DNA from: Raffaelea ambrosiae
Lineage: Eukaryota > Ascomycota > Sordariomycetes > Ophiostomatales > Ophiostomataceae
Length of the DNA: 64,000 nucleotides
Direction: 5' to 3'
NCBI GenBank assembly: GCA_002778195.1
Contig: PCDI01000001.1
Span: forward strand, 1,872,939 to 1,936,938
Shown: positions 33,301 to 46,311 of the stretch, piece by piece
Numbering within the stretch: position 1 is the first letter of the stretch
How the letters are laid out: every line of letters starts with the position of its first letter
The notes under the pieces: generated by a model
The model's input: only the letters and a program-made list of their open reading frames with translations
Database searches by the model: none
Told to the model about the DNA's origin: nothing
Translations under genes and position numbers: made by a program

Positions 33301-36300
33301 GTAGCTGCAGTGCGACGCCTCCTTGTGGCCGCAGACAAAGGTGATGCGGCGCACGCCGCGAGTCAGAAGCTCCTCCTTGTACTGGTCCACAATCGGCTTG
33401 ATCACGCCCAGGGTGACCGCGTCGTCCAGGCTCTCTGAATCGCTGATAGCGACATTGACGACGGCAGACAGCTCATCGTGGGTGTCGAGCCGGGCAGGAG
33501 GGGGGCGGCGCTTGCCCTCCAGGGTAGGAAGCAGGGTACTGGAACCCGGGCTGCGCTTCTTCAGCTTGGAGACGACCGGGAGGGCGTCCAGCGCTTTAGA
33601 CAGCAGCTCGTCGGCGTCGTCGAGGTAGCGGCAGGGAACAATGACACCCTTGCGGATAGGCTCCTCGGCCGTCTTGTGCTTTAGGTAAGACAGGTCGCTG
33701 ATGGAGCTGATACGCTTAAAACCAAACTCGGTGGGTGTCGCTGGAGACGACGGCGCAGCCGACTGGATGGGCAGGCCGAACTCGGACTGGCCGATCTTGC
33801 GGAGGCTAAAGTCCCAGGTGATGAACAGCGGCGTGTCCGACTCGTCGCTGTGGTACTCAATCTGCTTGAGAATGTACGCGCGGTAGGAACGGCGGACATA
33901 GACTTCCAGTGCCGCCAGCGATACCCACGGGTCATCGTGGGCAAAGAACATGGGCAGGACGTCTGAGACGGTGTACTTGGAGTCGACCACATCCTTGATG
34001 ACTTCCAGGTTGGGGTGGCGGTGCTCCCAGCCGGACTCGCCGTAGCGGGACTCGAGGACAGACGACCGCAGAATCAGCTCCATCTGCGACTTGCGCTCCT
34101 CGAGCGACGGCAGCGCGCACTGGATGAGGATCTCGCGAGCCTTGAGCGACACCTTGGAGGTCTGGCGCGACTCCAGCTCGGCGAGCTTGCGCAGGACAGG
34201 GCGCAGGTATTTGGCCACATTGCCGACGTGGGGTTTGTTGGGGCGGTACTCTTCCAGGATGGCCAGGATGAGGCCGTTCTTGGAGTTGACACGGCTGTGC
34301 GACTGCACCGTCTGCACAACCTTCTGGATGTCCTCCTTGTTCTCGTCGCGCAGCTTGAGAATGACCTCCTCGTCCTGGGACCGGCGGCCCGAGAACAGAC
34401 GCTCAGTGTCGGCATACATGGACAGGAGGCTGGCAATAACAGACAGCTCGCGAACCTTCTGGCCGTCAATGTAGACGTGCAGGACCTCGCCCAGCGGCTC
34501 AAGCGTCGTCCGCAGCATATCGGCATCTTCGGCAGCGACGTGGTCGTCGATGAACTTGTGGAAGGCGCGCAGAAGGCTCTTGGCCGGGAAATCAGCGTGG
34601 CGGGCCTTGGCGCGCTCCACGATCTGGGTGAACTGGGCATCCAGCTTCTGCGGCATGCGCGCGTGCAGGGCAGAGAACTGCGCGTTCCACTCGCTGAAAG
34701 GCAGCTCGGGGTCGCGCAGCACGTCGATGAGATCGGCCAGGGTCTTGACCATGACGGTCTGGTTGTCGTAGCCCATGAGGATGTTCTCCAGCGTGTGGAG
34801 CAAGCCAGTGAAGCGCTGCGAAGCCTTGTTGCCCACGACAACAGGGCTGCCAAGATCCGGCAGCTTGTCCAGGAACGGCTGGGCCTGCTTGACACGGCTG
34901 GGGTCGTCCAGAGCCAAGATACCCAGAATGTCGCCAGCCTCAAGGGTCGAGCCGGGCTGCTTGATCAGCTGCACGATGCCGTCCTCCTGCGCTAGCAGAG
35001 GCATGTACATCTTCATGACCTCGACCTCGGCAAAGGCCTGGCCAGCCTTGACGTGCTCGCCGTTCTCCACGGTGTACTTGACGAGCTTGCCGGGGCTGGG
35101 GGTGCGCAGCTGGGTTGGGTCGTTCTCCTGCTCGAGGAGGCAGGTTTTGCCGTCCACGGACAGGCGTGTGGCAGCGACTTCGTCCTTCCAGTAGACATTG
35201 TGGCTGCGGCCGTCGACCAAAATCAGCAGACCGCCGTCGCTGAGCGTGCGGACGCCCACCTGGCACTTGGAGCCGTTGATGAACAGGGTGTAGCTGTCGG
35301 AGCTGGACCGGGTGACGGTGAACTTGTACCGGTAGCCCTCGTAGATAAAGTCGACGGGGAACACGGTCTTGAGCGTCTCCTTGGAGGCGACTTGGCCCTT
35401 TTCGAGACTGGCTCGGTACTCGGCGAGACAGGCCTCGCTGGCGGTGTTGGCCTTGGTGGCCGCACCGCAGACGACGGCAAGAACCGGATCTGGGCGCTCG
35501 GCGGTGAGCTTGTTGGAGATCAGCTCGTCCAGCCAGCCGGTGGTGATGGTGTTGTCCTCGAACTCCTCCGTCTCGAGAAGCTTGATAAGGTACTCGACCG
35601 TGGTGCGGAAGTCGCCGCGAATGCTGAGCTCCTTGAGAGCGACAACCATGTGTTTCCGCGACGCCGAGCGGTTCTCGCCGTAGGCGAAGATGTGACCGAA
35701 CTGGCTGTCGGAGAAGCTGTGGATACCACCGGCGGTACCGACAGAGAAGTAGCCCCACACGTTGGAGCTACTCCGGAAGTTGAGGTCGTGGAGCACACCA
35801 TTGGACGGCTTGAAGCCCTCGCCCGGGTCTTCGGATGTGATACGGCAGGCGGTGGTGTGGCCCTTGGGGGTCGGTCTCCGTTGGGTCTTGCCGCTCTCCT
35901 CGTTCTTGAACTCGAAGTCGATCAGGGTGGTCGTCTTGGGATCGACGCCGTAGAGCAGACGGATGTCGCGAATGCGGTGCAGGGGGATGCCCATGGCGAT
36001 CTGGAGCTGGGCCGCGGGCAGGTTGACGCCGCTGACCATTTCGGTGGTGGGATGCTCGACCTGCAGACGCGGGTTGAGCTCGAGGAAGTAGAACTTGTCG
36101 TCGGCGTGCGAGTACAGGTACTCGACGGTACCGGCCGACACGTAACCGACAAGCTTGCCCAGACGCACGGCAGCCTCCTCCATGGCGTGGAAGGTCTTCT
36201 GGTTGGCAATGGTGACGGGGGCCTCCTCGATGATCTTCTGGTGGCGGCGCTGGACAGAGCAGTCGCGGCCAAAGAGGGAAATGTTGTTGCCGTACTGGTC

Positions 36301-37503
36301 GGCCAGCAGCTGGACCTCGAGATGACGGGCGTTGCCGGCCAGCTTCATGATGAAGATGGGCGAGCCTGGGATTTCGCTTGCGGCGGCCTTGTACAGCTGC
36401 TCGAAGCCCTCCTCGCTCTCGGCCTTGCGGATGCCTTTGCCACCACCGCCCTCGGACGCCTTGATCATGACGGGGAAGCCGATGTCTTTGGCGCGGGCGA
36501 GGCCCTCCTGCCATGACTCGACGCAGCCCTTCTTGTAGACATCGTCGTCGACGGTGACGAGGCCGCTGTCGTCGATTTCGACCTCGGACACGCCCGTACC
36601 GGACCACGGGATGCAGGGCACGTCGGCGTGCTGGGCGACAATGGTGGACGAGATCTTGTCACCGAGCGAGCGCATGGCGGAGCCTGGTGGGCCGATGAAG
36701 ACGATCTTTTTTGGCGAGGCGGCCAGGGATTCTGGGAGCTTTGGGTTTTCCGAGGCGTGACCCCTGTTGGAGTTAGCAGGTGTTCTGGTTCCGGGCGTTT
36801 CGATCCTTCTCTTCTTTCTTTCCCTCTTTCCCTCTTTCTTCTTATTCTTTCCTTGTCTTCTTGCATTTTCTTCTCGATTTCTATTTTCTTTTTTTTTTCC
36901 CCCATCCCAGTTCTTACCATCCTGCCCAGACAGCGTGCACATCCATGCGCTCTGCCACGTCTACAATCAGCTCGACATTGGCGTAGTTGTGGTTGTTGGT
37001 GCCGCCGGGAACCTCGACGTAGTGGTCTGCCATGCGGATGTAGTCGGCGTTGGCCTGCAGATCCTCGGGGGTGGCCATGACGGTGAACTGGATGGCGCGC
37101 TCGTCGTCAAACGTCTCGTAGGCCCATTTCCGCACGGAGCGGATCTCCTTGACGGCAGCAATGCCGTTGTTGGCGATCAGGACCTGGGCAGGTTAGCGAG
37201 AGAAGAGACAAAGCTCCTATGGGGCAAAAACTGGAAGAAGCTACTCTCCAGAGGAGAGAAACACCCGAGACTGGGAGCTCTTGCACTTACATTTGTGATG
37301 ACGGTGTGGCCTTGCTGCTTAGCAACAAAGTCCTTCACCTTGGACTCGGGCGCATTCTCGAGCTTGTTGCCACCAATAAAGTGGTCGGGAATCTTGTGGA
37401 GCTCGGCATACGAAACCTTGCCGTTGGCCAATGGCCCGGTAGTTGAGGACATGGTGCCGCTCCGTGCCTTGGAGACGACGCCGTTGCCCTTGAGTTCTGT
37501 CAT
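30352..37503 (-). CDS. ACC1: Acetyl-CoA carboxylase (cytosolic, multifunctional)
   Basis: Catalyses ATP- and biotin-dependent carboxylation of acetyl-CoA to malonyl-CoA, the committed step of fatty-acid synthesis. Exons: 37291-37503, 36918-37183 and 30352-36763, giving 2296 residues, the usual fungal length. Both introns are GT-AG. Order of domains: biotin carboxylase (VLIANNGIAAVKEIRSVRKW at the start of exon 2; KASEGGGGKGIRK ATP-grasp loop; ELNPRLQVEHPTTE), biotin carboxyl carrier with EVMKM (biotinyl Lys about residue 744, codon at 35011-35013), the large central region, then carboxyltransferase N half (GMVGWLISARTPEYPRGRQF, SANSGARLGLANE) and C half (QLGGTQIMYRNGVSHMTARDD, NWRGFSGGQRDMYNEVLKYG). 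The C-terminus is EKLLKFLSA. The long plus-strand frames over this gene are artefacts of codon bias. Essential gene; no break seen. Confidence 0.98.
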
Positions 37504-40500
37504 GGTGAGGAGGAGAGAAAGGTAGGCCGAAGAGGTGTGGTCATGGAATGAAGCCCGGTTCCGGAGAGAGAGGGAGGGAGGGGAGAGGGAAGAGAGAGGT
37601 CGGTATACGAGTAGATCACGTTGTCGATCTCGAGAGAAAGCAGGGGGCTGAAATGAGTCGGCTTTCGCAAAAAATGGGAGTCGTCGCGACAAAAAAGAAG
37701 ACACAAATCGTGGGTATCAAGAGAAAGAGCCAGAAACGAAGGAAAAGGGGTGCCCGGGTGAGGGACGGCGCCGGGGGAAGTCTCGTTTGCGTCGAGGGCA
37801 GGTCGTCTATGTCTTGAGTCGTTTGCAGCCGTCGAGAGAAAACGTAGGACGAAGGATGTTCGTGAGAGATGGGAGCTTCCCGCGAACGGATCTGTCCTAA
37901 TGTGACGACACAACGAAACAAGAACGGTCTAGCTGGAAAGGGAGGAGAGAGAAAATGCAACAAAAGAGCATCTGCACGAAGAATGAGAGAACAAAAGAGG
38001 AGAAAACACTCAAAAGGGTGAAAACGAGAAAGGGGAAAAGAGTAGATGATGGCTACACCGGGATGGGATTGAGTAAGAAAAAAAAAAGGCACAAAGGCCA
38101 GGAGTACAAGTAAATTGGCACCGACTTGGAAGTAACTATGATTGGAGCTTCTGTTTCTCAGCCAGTCTCTGGGCCGGTGCCCTGGCAGAGTTGGGGTGGT
38201 GACCGGAGGGTACTTGGGAGGTACATCGAGCCCCCACGACCGCAGCAACTTTCCAGCGCGTCGTATTGCAGGGTGGGTTGGGCGGGGGGAAGCCCGTCGG
38301 GGAGTAGGCGGACCCTTTTCGCAGCCTTTCTCAAGGGGGGGGGGGGGCCTTGGCAATTAGCCCGAGGTCAGCCACACCATCCGCCTGCACCAGAAAAGCC
38401 GTTGCATACCGTGCCCAGGTCGCCCGGCATCCCAGGCTAGGTACATTCCGTTGTACCTTTAAGTACCTTTCTGGTCCCTCCAGCCCACTCTCTCCCCGCT
38501 GTCCAGGGAAATCCAGCCAACCGACGTGGCCCGCGAACCAAACTCAACAAGCGAAACGGAAGCTGGATCGTTGGGGAAGGCGCAGGGGGCAACCAAGCCT
38601 TCCGAAAGAGGGAAAAAGTAAATGTCCGCCTTTACGTGTACTCGTACTATTATGTGTCGTCCTATTAGTTACCGTGTAACTGTGAGCCGTACTTTTCTGT
38701 GATGCTTTGTAAGGCATTTTGAGTCGTTCTTTGTGTGTGTGTGTGTGTTCCAGCAAGAAAAAAAAGAGACACAACAAAAGTTCACAACTTGAATAGTTTG
38801 ACCTCCTCGTTGTCCGGACGGAATCGCCCCCCCGGTCAGCATGACACAGCAGCCTCCCATCTCACGCCCCCGACATCCCCATTCGGAGTCTCCCAGGTCT
38901 CTCGCCATATCGTCCGGCCGCTGCGGCCCTGCTGGGCCACCACCTCGCTCCTTCAGTTCAGCCCAGCACGTCTCTGCACGTCCCAAAAAGACTTCCGAAT
39001 CAGGACAAATCCCATCCGGACACCGGTGACATCCATCCCATGTCCTCGCATTTCCGCATCCCACCCAAGCTCCCGATCGGCAGTACGAAAAGGTCCAGGT
39101 TTGGTTACGCCTTTCTTTTGATTGTTTTCTCTACTTCTGAACCAGTCCTGGGGGTTGTTTTGGCCTGCCTGCCTATAATTACGTCGTAAATCTGAGAACA
39201 GGGAGGAAAGAGGAGCCAGAGAAGCCTCAAAAAAAAATTTGTGTCTCCCAACAAAGCCGGTTGTGTCTGGTTGATTTTTCTTATCCGGTTGCGATAAGAT
39301 TCGGGGTATTAGGAACCTTTTTTCGGGCTTCGTTGTTTCCTTTTTTGGCAGCCTTCTGTTCTGTGGTTTTGTTTCTTTTTTTTCCATGCCTCTCTTCTTC
39401 TACTTCTCCCTACACGTCAGGCAACACAAAACCAAGCCTCCGGACAGGATAAATCAAATGGCTGTTCCCAGTTGGTCGAACTACATAGCAGACAGTCACA
39501 GACTTACGCAGTACGATGGAGAACGCCGCTGTTACATGCTTTGGGGGCTTTTTTTTTTTTTTGTCTCCCTGTCAATTGTTTTTAATGGACCTGTCCCCAA
39601 TTGTTGAGGACCACTGAGACCATTGTTTTATTTTATTCTGCCTCTATTTTTTAAGAGCAGCCCCGTTGCCCCGGCGCATCAAGCAACGCTAAAGTCCTGG
39701 TGTTAAGGCCGCCTGGAACATTGCCCGACAGGGTTAGCGTAGTAGCGCCAGAAGCCTTCAAAAAAAAAAAAAGCCACGCAAAGGAAAAAAAATCTTACTT
39801 CCCCAAAAACGCATGTCCCCAACATCTTGTCCGTCCCACGACGGGGTCTCGTCCACCACTGCCACCTCTACGCCGTAGCACTCGTTCTACTGCTCTGTCT
39901 TGCCCCCTTTTTTCTTCCGGTCCACTAGAAGATCTGCTTGGCCCACCAGAGCTCCGTTGACCCACGCCATTTCACGGTGGTTTGTACGCTTCCTCAACAG
40001 GATTGCCGCACTAATGCTTTTCCTTCGGCCTTGCGGTAGCCACCCCCATATTTACCGTAAACTGCGAACCGGAAGCAGAGCAACTTCCCTCGGCCTGGGG
40101 AACCTCCGTTCGTCCTACAATTCGTTTTCTTTTTATACTCCCGTTTTGTGCCACTCCGGGCTTACTTGTTGGATCTGTCACGACTTACAAAGACGGCGTG
40201 TAGGAGTCCAACTTCAGAAACTGCGAGCAAAGGTGCTGTGCTGGCATGCAGATCGTTCTACGTCCTCACCTCCCCGTCTCGCATCGTCTCCGGGCCGTCT
40301 TCCTTAAAGGAGACTCATCTAGAATTGCTCCTTAAATAGAACCGCTAGAGATAGAACCCGTGCCTCATGAACAACACGTCCTATGGGCTCTCGGCAATAG
40401 ACAGGCAAATCAATCAACAGATTCAGCCGAAGCCATACACGTGTGCAATTTACTCGTAGTCGGGTCGAGCTCACAGCCTCGGAAAAAGCTTCAGCCTTGC

Positions 40501-40978
40501 AGGCCAGTAGACAGGAAGGGAAAAGGAACGAAAACTCTTTTAGCAAGTGAGATGTGTATCGCTTTCGTCTACCAGTAGAGAAAAAAAAAAGACCGTGCGG
40601 TATATACAAAAGAAAGGCATCAAGCATAGAAAAAGGGATTGATTCATGCAAGCCATGCTAGCCATGCACCTCGCAACGCAAGCCAACATAGAAGACCAGC
40701 CCCATTCCTACCATCTGGGGAACCCCAAGAGGAGGGGGGGCATTCAACTGCCAGAGAGTGAAGTGTAAAGCAAAAGTAAGAAACACACACAAAGAAAAAG
40801 ACTCCTTGGCAAATGTTATGCAGGAAGGAAAAAGTGGTATCTGATGTGATGGTCGAAGAATAAAAGAACAAGTAAAGGAATTCCAAAAAGCACACACACA
40901 TAAAATCCGTCATGACCATGCCCTCCTGGTTATCGTCATCATCAACATCGTCTCCCTCTCCCGGTTCGTCGCTCGTTT
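37504..40978. other. Long intergenic region upstream of ACC1
   Basis: 3.5 kb without a supportable gene. It includes the ACC1 leader (GA-rich on the plus strand, i.e. CT-rich in the sense of ACC1, 37540-37620), a run of about 13 G at 38335-38347, a (GT)n tract at 38733-38748, and A/T-rich blocks near 39555 and 39762. Short open frames show no known motifs. Confidence 0.5.
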
Positions 40979-42938
40979 TTATTTCCAGGTCGTGCTGGAC
41001 CGCCTGCTCGTAGATGGTGTTGGTATTCCGCTGCTCTGCCGTCTGCCACCGCCCGGCACCGGGATCCCACTCGGAGCAGGAATGCCACTTCCACCGTCCT
41101 CGGCAATGTCGGCGTCCAGCTTCGCATACGTGCTCCGTCTGCTCGGCGACCGGTACTCGCTCCGGTCCACATCGTCCTCCGGCAGGCCACCGCTGATGCT
41201 CATCGAGTGCCCGTGCAGGCCCATCGAGCTGCGCGGCCGGCCCAGTGGCGTCCGCGCCCCCGACAACGAGGTCCGCGACATCGGCCGCGGCGGCGGCATG
41301 TCGCGCGCATCGGCTGCCCGGCTCGAGGGCCGAGCAAACGACGAGACGCTAGCGCGTGAGCTGGGCCGGGAAGACTCTGAGTCGAAGCCGCCACTGTTTG
41401 TAGAGTTCAGTGCGCGGACCGGCAGCGGACCAAACGATAGCCGGCTGACGCCAGACGTCGACAGGCGTGGAACATGCTTGGTTGGCGGCCGGCCACCCGT
41501 GACGGATCCGCGCGGGTTGAACGGGGTCGGTGTCGAGTCGTAGCTCTCTGCCGTGATTCCGCTACTGGCAACCGACGATGCCGTCGAGCCCGTGGCCCGC
41601 TTGCGCGAGCGAATCGTGACCGACGAGGGCACGGCACTTCCTGGCGGACCACCGCCCAGGACGGAAGAGCGCGGCGATGCCCGTGGCGGTGTCATAGTGG
41701 GCGCCGGCAGCTTGGAGCGGGCCGACTGCACGCGCGCTTCGAGCCGCTGCATCTGCGCCGTGAGCGAGCGGATGTGCGTCAGCGACGTCGACGACTTGGG
41801 CACCTTGTGCGATGTCGAGCGCGCGCCTGGTCTCGCTGCGGTTGATGCCGCACCCGCCGCTGTGCTGGTCGTCCGCGCTGTGGGTGTCCTTGTCGCCGCC
41901 GATGCCGTCGTCGCAACACGACTGCCGAGCGGCCGCGATGTTGTGGACGACGACAAGGATGTTGCTGCCTTTGGCCGGGGGGTGATGCTGCTGGTGCCAG
42001 TGGAGGGCAGACGGGATTTGCGGGTTGCTGGCGCGGGCGTCCGCATCAGAGCCGGCTTGGGAAGCGGTGTAGACTTGGCGGCTGCCGGGAGTTTCGGCGA
42101 GGGCGGGTCGGACGGGGTGGACTCGGACTTGGTGTCGGGCGGCGTCGTGATGAGCGGTGAGCTGGCGGTTGAGATGGGCGAGTGGTCAAAGGTGGGCGAC
42201 TCCGGCACGGAGATATCGGTCGAGATGGTCGACAGGTGCTTGGCTTCCTGCTTCTTGAGCTTGTCCTGCAGAATCTCCGCCTCGATCTTGAGGTCCGAGA
42301 GCTCCTCGCGCAGCCGCTGCGCATCCACCCGCAACGTTTCGCGCTCCTGTTCGCCCATCTTGATTTCCTCCTCCAGCATCACGCCGTGCTCAATCGAGAC
42401 GTTGTATTTCGACTCCAGGTCTTCCAGCGACGACGTCGTGTTCCGGGCTTGCCGCTCAAAGTCGTCGTTGGCCACCTCGATGTCGCGCAGCTTGAGTTGC
42501 AGTGTGCGGTTTGCGTCACGCAGCTTCGTAATCTCCTTCTCCAGGCTGTTTTGTGCGGAATTCGCTTCTGCTTTCGATTCCTTGTACTTTCTCTGTCGGG
42601 CGGGGAAACAGGCTCTCGTCAGCTCGTGCTCGGGCTTGTATCGCATGCAAAAAAAAATAAAAAAAAAATAAAAAAAATAAAGAATAAATAAGGAGAGGGC
42701 AGTACCATACCTTCCATTCCTCCACTTCAAAATCCAGGGCTTCCGCCTTCTCTCGTAGGGTCTGTTCCCGCTTGTCTGCGGCATCTAGGTCCTTCTCCAG
42801 CTCTGCCTCCAGCTCCCTGCTCGAGTCGCGGAACTCTGCCAGCTCATGCTCCAGCTGTTCATACTGTGTCTTGTACCAGGAGAGTGCATCTTCAACGCTG
42901 GTTTCCCCGCTCGGGGGGGACGATGGCGGTTCGCTCAT
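40979..42938 (-). CDS. nudE: NUDE (NDE1/RO-11) dynein-regulatory coiled-coil protein
   Basis: Links LIS1 (NudF) to cytoplasmic dynein for nuclear migration and hyphal growth. Two exons, 42711-42938 and 40979-42592, around a 118-nt GT-AG intron that contains an unusual A/T block; joined product 613 residues. The N-terminal part, to about residue 190, is a continuous predicted coiled coil with the family signatures ALSWYKTQYEQLEHELAEF, LDFEVEEWK then RKYKESKAEANSAQN, LEKEITKLRDANRTLQLKLRDIEVANDDFERQ and EHGVMLEEEI. The remaining 400 residues are Ser/Pro/Thr/Arg-rich and disordered, with many SxxP-type sites and the end SGIPTPSTSRRSSTTWK. Long disordered C-termini are normal in filamentous-fungal NUDE. 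Translation start chosen as the first ATG, giving MSEPPSSPPSGE. Confidence 0.93.
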
Positions 42939-44300
42939 GGCGGTTTGGCTATCTTCTCAGTTTGACGTTCTGAGAAGATTGAGTGTTTCGCGCGAAGGGA
43001 GACGGTGATGACAGGTTTCTTGGTCTGTCGCAAATCTTCTCCCAGCCGACCAAAAAAAGAAAATAAGGAGGCAGGGCTGTCGCGGTTAGGAACAAAAGCC
43101 AAAGTTGCCGGTCAAGCGTTTTTTCCCAAAAAAAAGAAGAAAAAAAAGAAGCAAGACAGGAGGCTCCTCAGAACAAGAGCCCGGGAATACCGCAAGGCTG
43201 GCAGTGCTGGTATCGTCAGTGGTCGTGAGCTGCCGTTCCGGAAGAGAGGGGCTGCCGTTTCGCAGTTTGATTAAAATCGCAGCCTATTGTTGTCGTTAGG
43301 CCGGTCGGCATCCGTGGCCGTGTCGGGTCGGTCCTGGGGTCGTCGTGCTCGTCGTTGTCGGTGATTTTGTCGTCGTTGCCGGATGGGGCCGTCGGAAGGC
43401 CTGTCGCTGCCGTATGTCGTTGTCGTAGTCGAAATTGGAGGTCGCTTGTTTCTTTTTGTGTTTTGGCCTTTGCTTTGACGATGGTTGATGGGACACGCCT
43501 CCTGGTGGTGGCAGTGCGCTAGTCCGTGTTGGGACGTGCTGGCTACCACGGGCAACCGTGCGCAACAGACCCGCACCTGGCCAATCAGAGCCCGCGCTGT
43601 TGTCGGTGTGTCCAAGCAAGTCGGTCCGCCGCAGAAGTTCTTCGTCTGATGGCTTCGGAGGCTCTGGCCGCTCCCGAAATCCACAGAAGGCCAATATTTT
43701 CAAAGAAATTGAGGGTGATCGGATCTTTGACGATTTCTTGGGTTGCAAGAGCGCAGGATGCGCCTGTCCTTTCGCTATTAATAGGCCCTCCGCCAAAACT
43801 CCTGCAGGTTTCCCTAATGCATAATGATGCGGAGACTAATCTCCATCCAAGCCCCGTTTCACCTTGATTTTTGGCTCTTTACGCAACTCCGACTTGCTGA
43901 AGGGGAATACGAGTAGCTGACAGGCAGCAGGCAGAGGGAGGGTTTGGAGGGACTAAAACGACTGAGCGGTTCGTCTGGTCTCTGGCTGGGGATCCGTAAG
44001 GGATTAAAAATTAGCCAAATAGTTTCAGGGAGGGCACATGATAATTCATCCGTCTGTGGTTTTCGATACGGCCATGTTACGTGTACCTCGTGGTTTTATT
44101 GTGTGTGTTCTTACTCATATATGGGGGAAAGTTGCTGCCACCACCCGTAGCTCACTTTCCGCCAACCTAAGCGTCACTCACACCTAAATTCCAGATCTAG
44201 TATGACAATTGATTTTGTTGCTACTCAAACTTACCTTGTCCTGGTGTATCTGATATTGTTCCTGTGTACTGTGGCCTCCCAGGGTTGTTGGTTCAGACTA
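42939..44300. other. Intergenic region upstream of nudE
   Basis: Contains an A-rich stretch at 43125-43155 and no recognisable gene. Open frames at 43271-43867 overlap in opposite strands and look like chance. Confidence 0.5.
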
Positions 44301-44615
44301 TCAGTTGCTGTCCTCGAGTATGAATCGCACATGGGGTGCCTCTTCATACGCCGCGTGGTGACGGTTCCCACGGTCTTCGATGCGCATGAACCGGAGCATG
44401 GCGACCAGCGACATTTCCGTGAACCGGCACAACTGGAGCATGGCCCAGGCGAAAAATGTAACTAGCAACCAACAGCCAACAGCAGCGACATGTAGAGCCA
44501 CGAGGACCACAACGGCCGTAGATAGCCGAGAGAACAGGACAGGGAATGCATAGCCGCCAAAAACGGCCATGAGGACCATTTCCGTATAAACGATAGCAAG
44601 GTCGATAATAATCAT
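44301..44615 (-). CDS. Possible small membrane protein, unknown
   Basis: ATG at 44615 opens a 104-residue frame with no intron. Two hydrophobic stretches, about residues 12-26 and 32-62, could form two or three membrane helices; the C-terminal 40 residues are charged (MRIEDRGNRHHAAYEE). I do not recognise the family. It lies in a sparse region next to a permease pseudogene, so it could be a real fast-evolving small gene, a fragment, or chance. The plus strand over the same DNA also has an open frame, which lowers confidence. Confidence 0.3.
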   Translation of the reverse strand: MIIIDLAIVYTEMVLMAVFGGYAFPVLFSRLSTAVVVLVALHVAAVGCWLLVTFFAWAMLQLCRFTEMSLVAMLRFMRIEDRGNRHHAAYEEAPHVRFILEDSN

Positions 44616-45684
44616 GGCTGCGTATTCTGCTACTTGCAGAGTATGATTCTTTTCGGAGCCTCCTGGAGATGGAAAAATAAGAATAAATATGTAGTGATTT
44701 TAAAAGATCTTGGTAGCTTCTTTAGTTTTGAGCCTGGGAAAAACATGTCTTTAAAAAAAACCCCCAAAGCAAAACCAGCAACGACAGTGTGTATCAATAC
44801 AATCCATAATTTAAATACAAGTTTGAGGTGGGCAAAAAGGCAGTTTTCCCTTGAACAGGTTGTCCTGACGGTCAAGAACGACTGAACAAACAAGAGCTTT
44901 GTTGCTTTTGTCCTAGAACGGAAAATATGTCATTCTGAACCATGTTCCGTCGCGTCGTGCCTTTCTCTTTGGGTCCAACAGAGCGGCTGGATTGGCAAGG
45001 TTAAGAAGCCCCTACCGCCATCGACACCTTTTGTCTGAAGGGGACCGGTTCCGTTGCAGACCGATCAGATTTGTAAACCAACCGTCCCTTTGCACCAGTT
45101 GACCCTTAGAAAGGATGTCTTCGGTACCCCTCAAGGTGTCCTTGCCTTAATTACAAAGGGGCATCCTCACCCTTGTCTGAGCACCACATCTAGTAGATTA
45201 ATTCTGCAGAAACAAGAGACAACCTTGCACCAGCCACAGCTTGTCCGTATCCGCCTTCAGGTACAACTTGTTCACTGGTTCTGTTCACAAGCCATCATAA
45301 TTCATAGATGACCACACATCGATATGGAAGACTTGAACATCATCATAAATGTTCCTCGACGCTTAAACCGCTAAGGAGAGTCGGATGGAACTAATCTCCC
45401 TTCATCCCTGCAGCCGGCGCTTCTAGAGTCGACACCCATCGTAAATTTCACCGTGCAACATGCAGAAGAGTAGCAGTAGAGTATGGTAAGCTATACATCT
45501 CTGTCCATACGAGAAGGGCAAAGGGTTCTTCAGCCCCCTCAACAAAGCACCTTCCAATAAGATATTTTACCCTTTGGATGGCAATTTCTGGTGCCATCTG
45601 CACAGGCTTGAGCCTCAGATCGGGTAGCGGTCTGGCTCGTGGAGGACCAGCCAGCTTCTCATCGCCTACATTCTAATGAAAATT
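44616..45684. other. Intergenic, possibly containing decayed sequence
   Basis: AT-rich compared with neighbours. Short frames (for example 44634-44885 +) have no recognised motif. The right part may include older remains of the permease gene that follows, but I cannot align it. Confidence 0.4.
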
Positions 45685-46311
45685 TTTGCATCTTGACACC
45701 GAGCTGGTGGCCGATGCTTTTGGTGAGGCGTCCAAACCCGCAAACCGTGCCCCGTGTCATTAACCAGACCATCGTGAGAATCGTCTTCTTCTACGTGGCT
45801 TCCATCCTCGTACTCGGCATGGCCGTTCCATACAACAGCCCACAACTGCTTTGTGCCACCAAAGCAAATATGAGCGGCAATGCTTACCTTTGTCGCCGCC
45901 GCCTCCAGAATGTCTGACTTGTCGGACGCCATCAATGGACTGCTCCTTCCTCTTCACCGTCTCAGTCGTCAACTCAGACGTCTATTGGCCTCTCGGTAGA
46001 CGTGGGCGCTGGCCAAGGACAACCAGGCGCCTGAAATCTTCCTTCGGACCAACAATGGCGGCGTGCCGGTAGCAGCTGTCCTTCTTTCCGTCGTCTTCGC
46101 CTTGATTCATTTCAGGAATACCACCAAAGGGTCGTCAACCGTGATCGAGTAACTGGTGTCACTGACTGACCACAGATTTTGGTACCATCAACCGGGTCAG
46201 AGTTCTCTATTACTGTCTGGCCATGGTGTGGGTGATGTTCCTGCTGCCTTGGTGCGCCTACTTTGCTGTGGAAGTTCTTCAAGAAGACCTAGCGGGTGCT
46301 TTCATCTGAAG
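45685..46311 (+). pseudogene. Amino-acid permease pseudogene (APC/YAT type), multiply frameshifted
   Basis: Pieces of one permease appear in order but in different frames. Frame pieces: TELVADAFGEASKP (from about 45696); then VPRVINQTIVRIVFFYVASI and LVLGMAVPYNSPQLL (45753-45855); then TFVAAASRMSDLSDAINGLLL; then TVSVVNSDVY; then ALAKDNQAPEIFLRTNNGGV and PVAAVLLSVVFALIHFRNTT; then an in-frame stop at about 46150; then GTINRVRVLYYCLAMVWVM to a stop near 46309. This is the order of the middle and late helices of fungal amino-acid permeases. At least four frame changes and one stop break it, and the N-terminal third and last helices are missing. It cannot make a transporter. The disruptions look like scattered indels rather than dense C-to-T change. 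Confidence 0.8.

Noticed and set aside
30604..33438. 944-residue plus-strand open frame antisense to ACC1 (and a 487-residue one at 35053-36516)
   Set aside because: They lie exactly over the ACC1 coding exon. GC-ending codons suppress stops on the opposite strand, and the translations are Val/Leu/His/Arg-rich with no known motifs.
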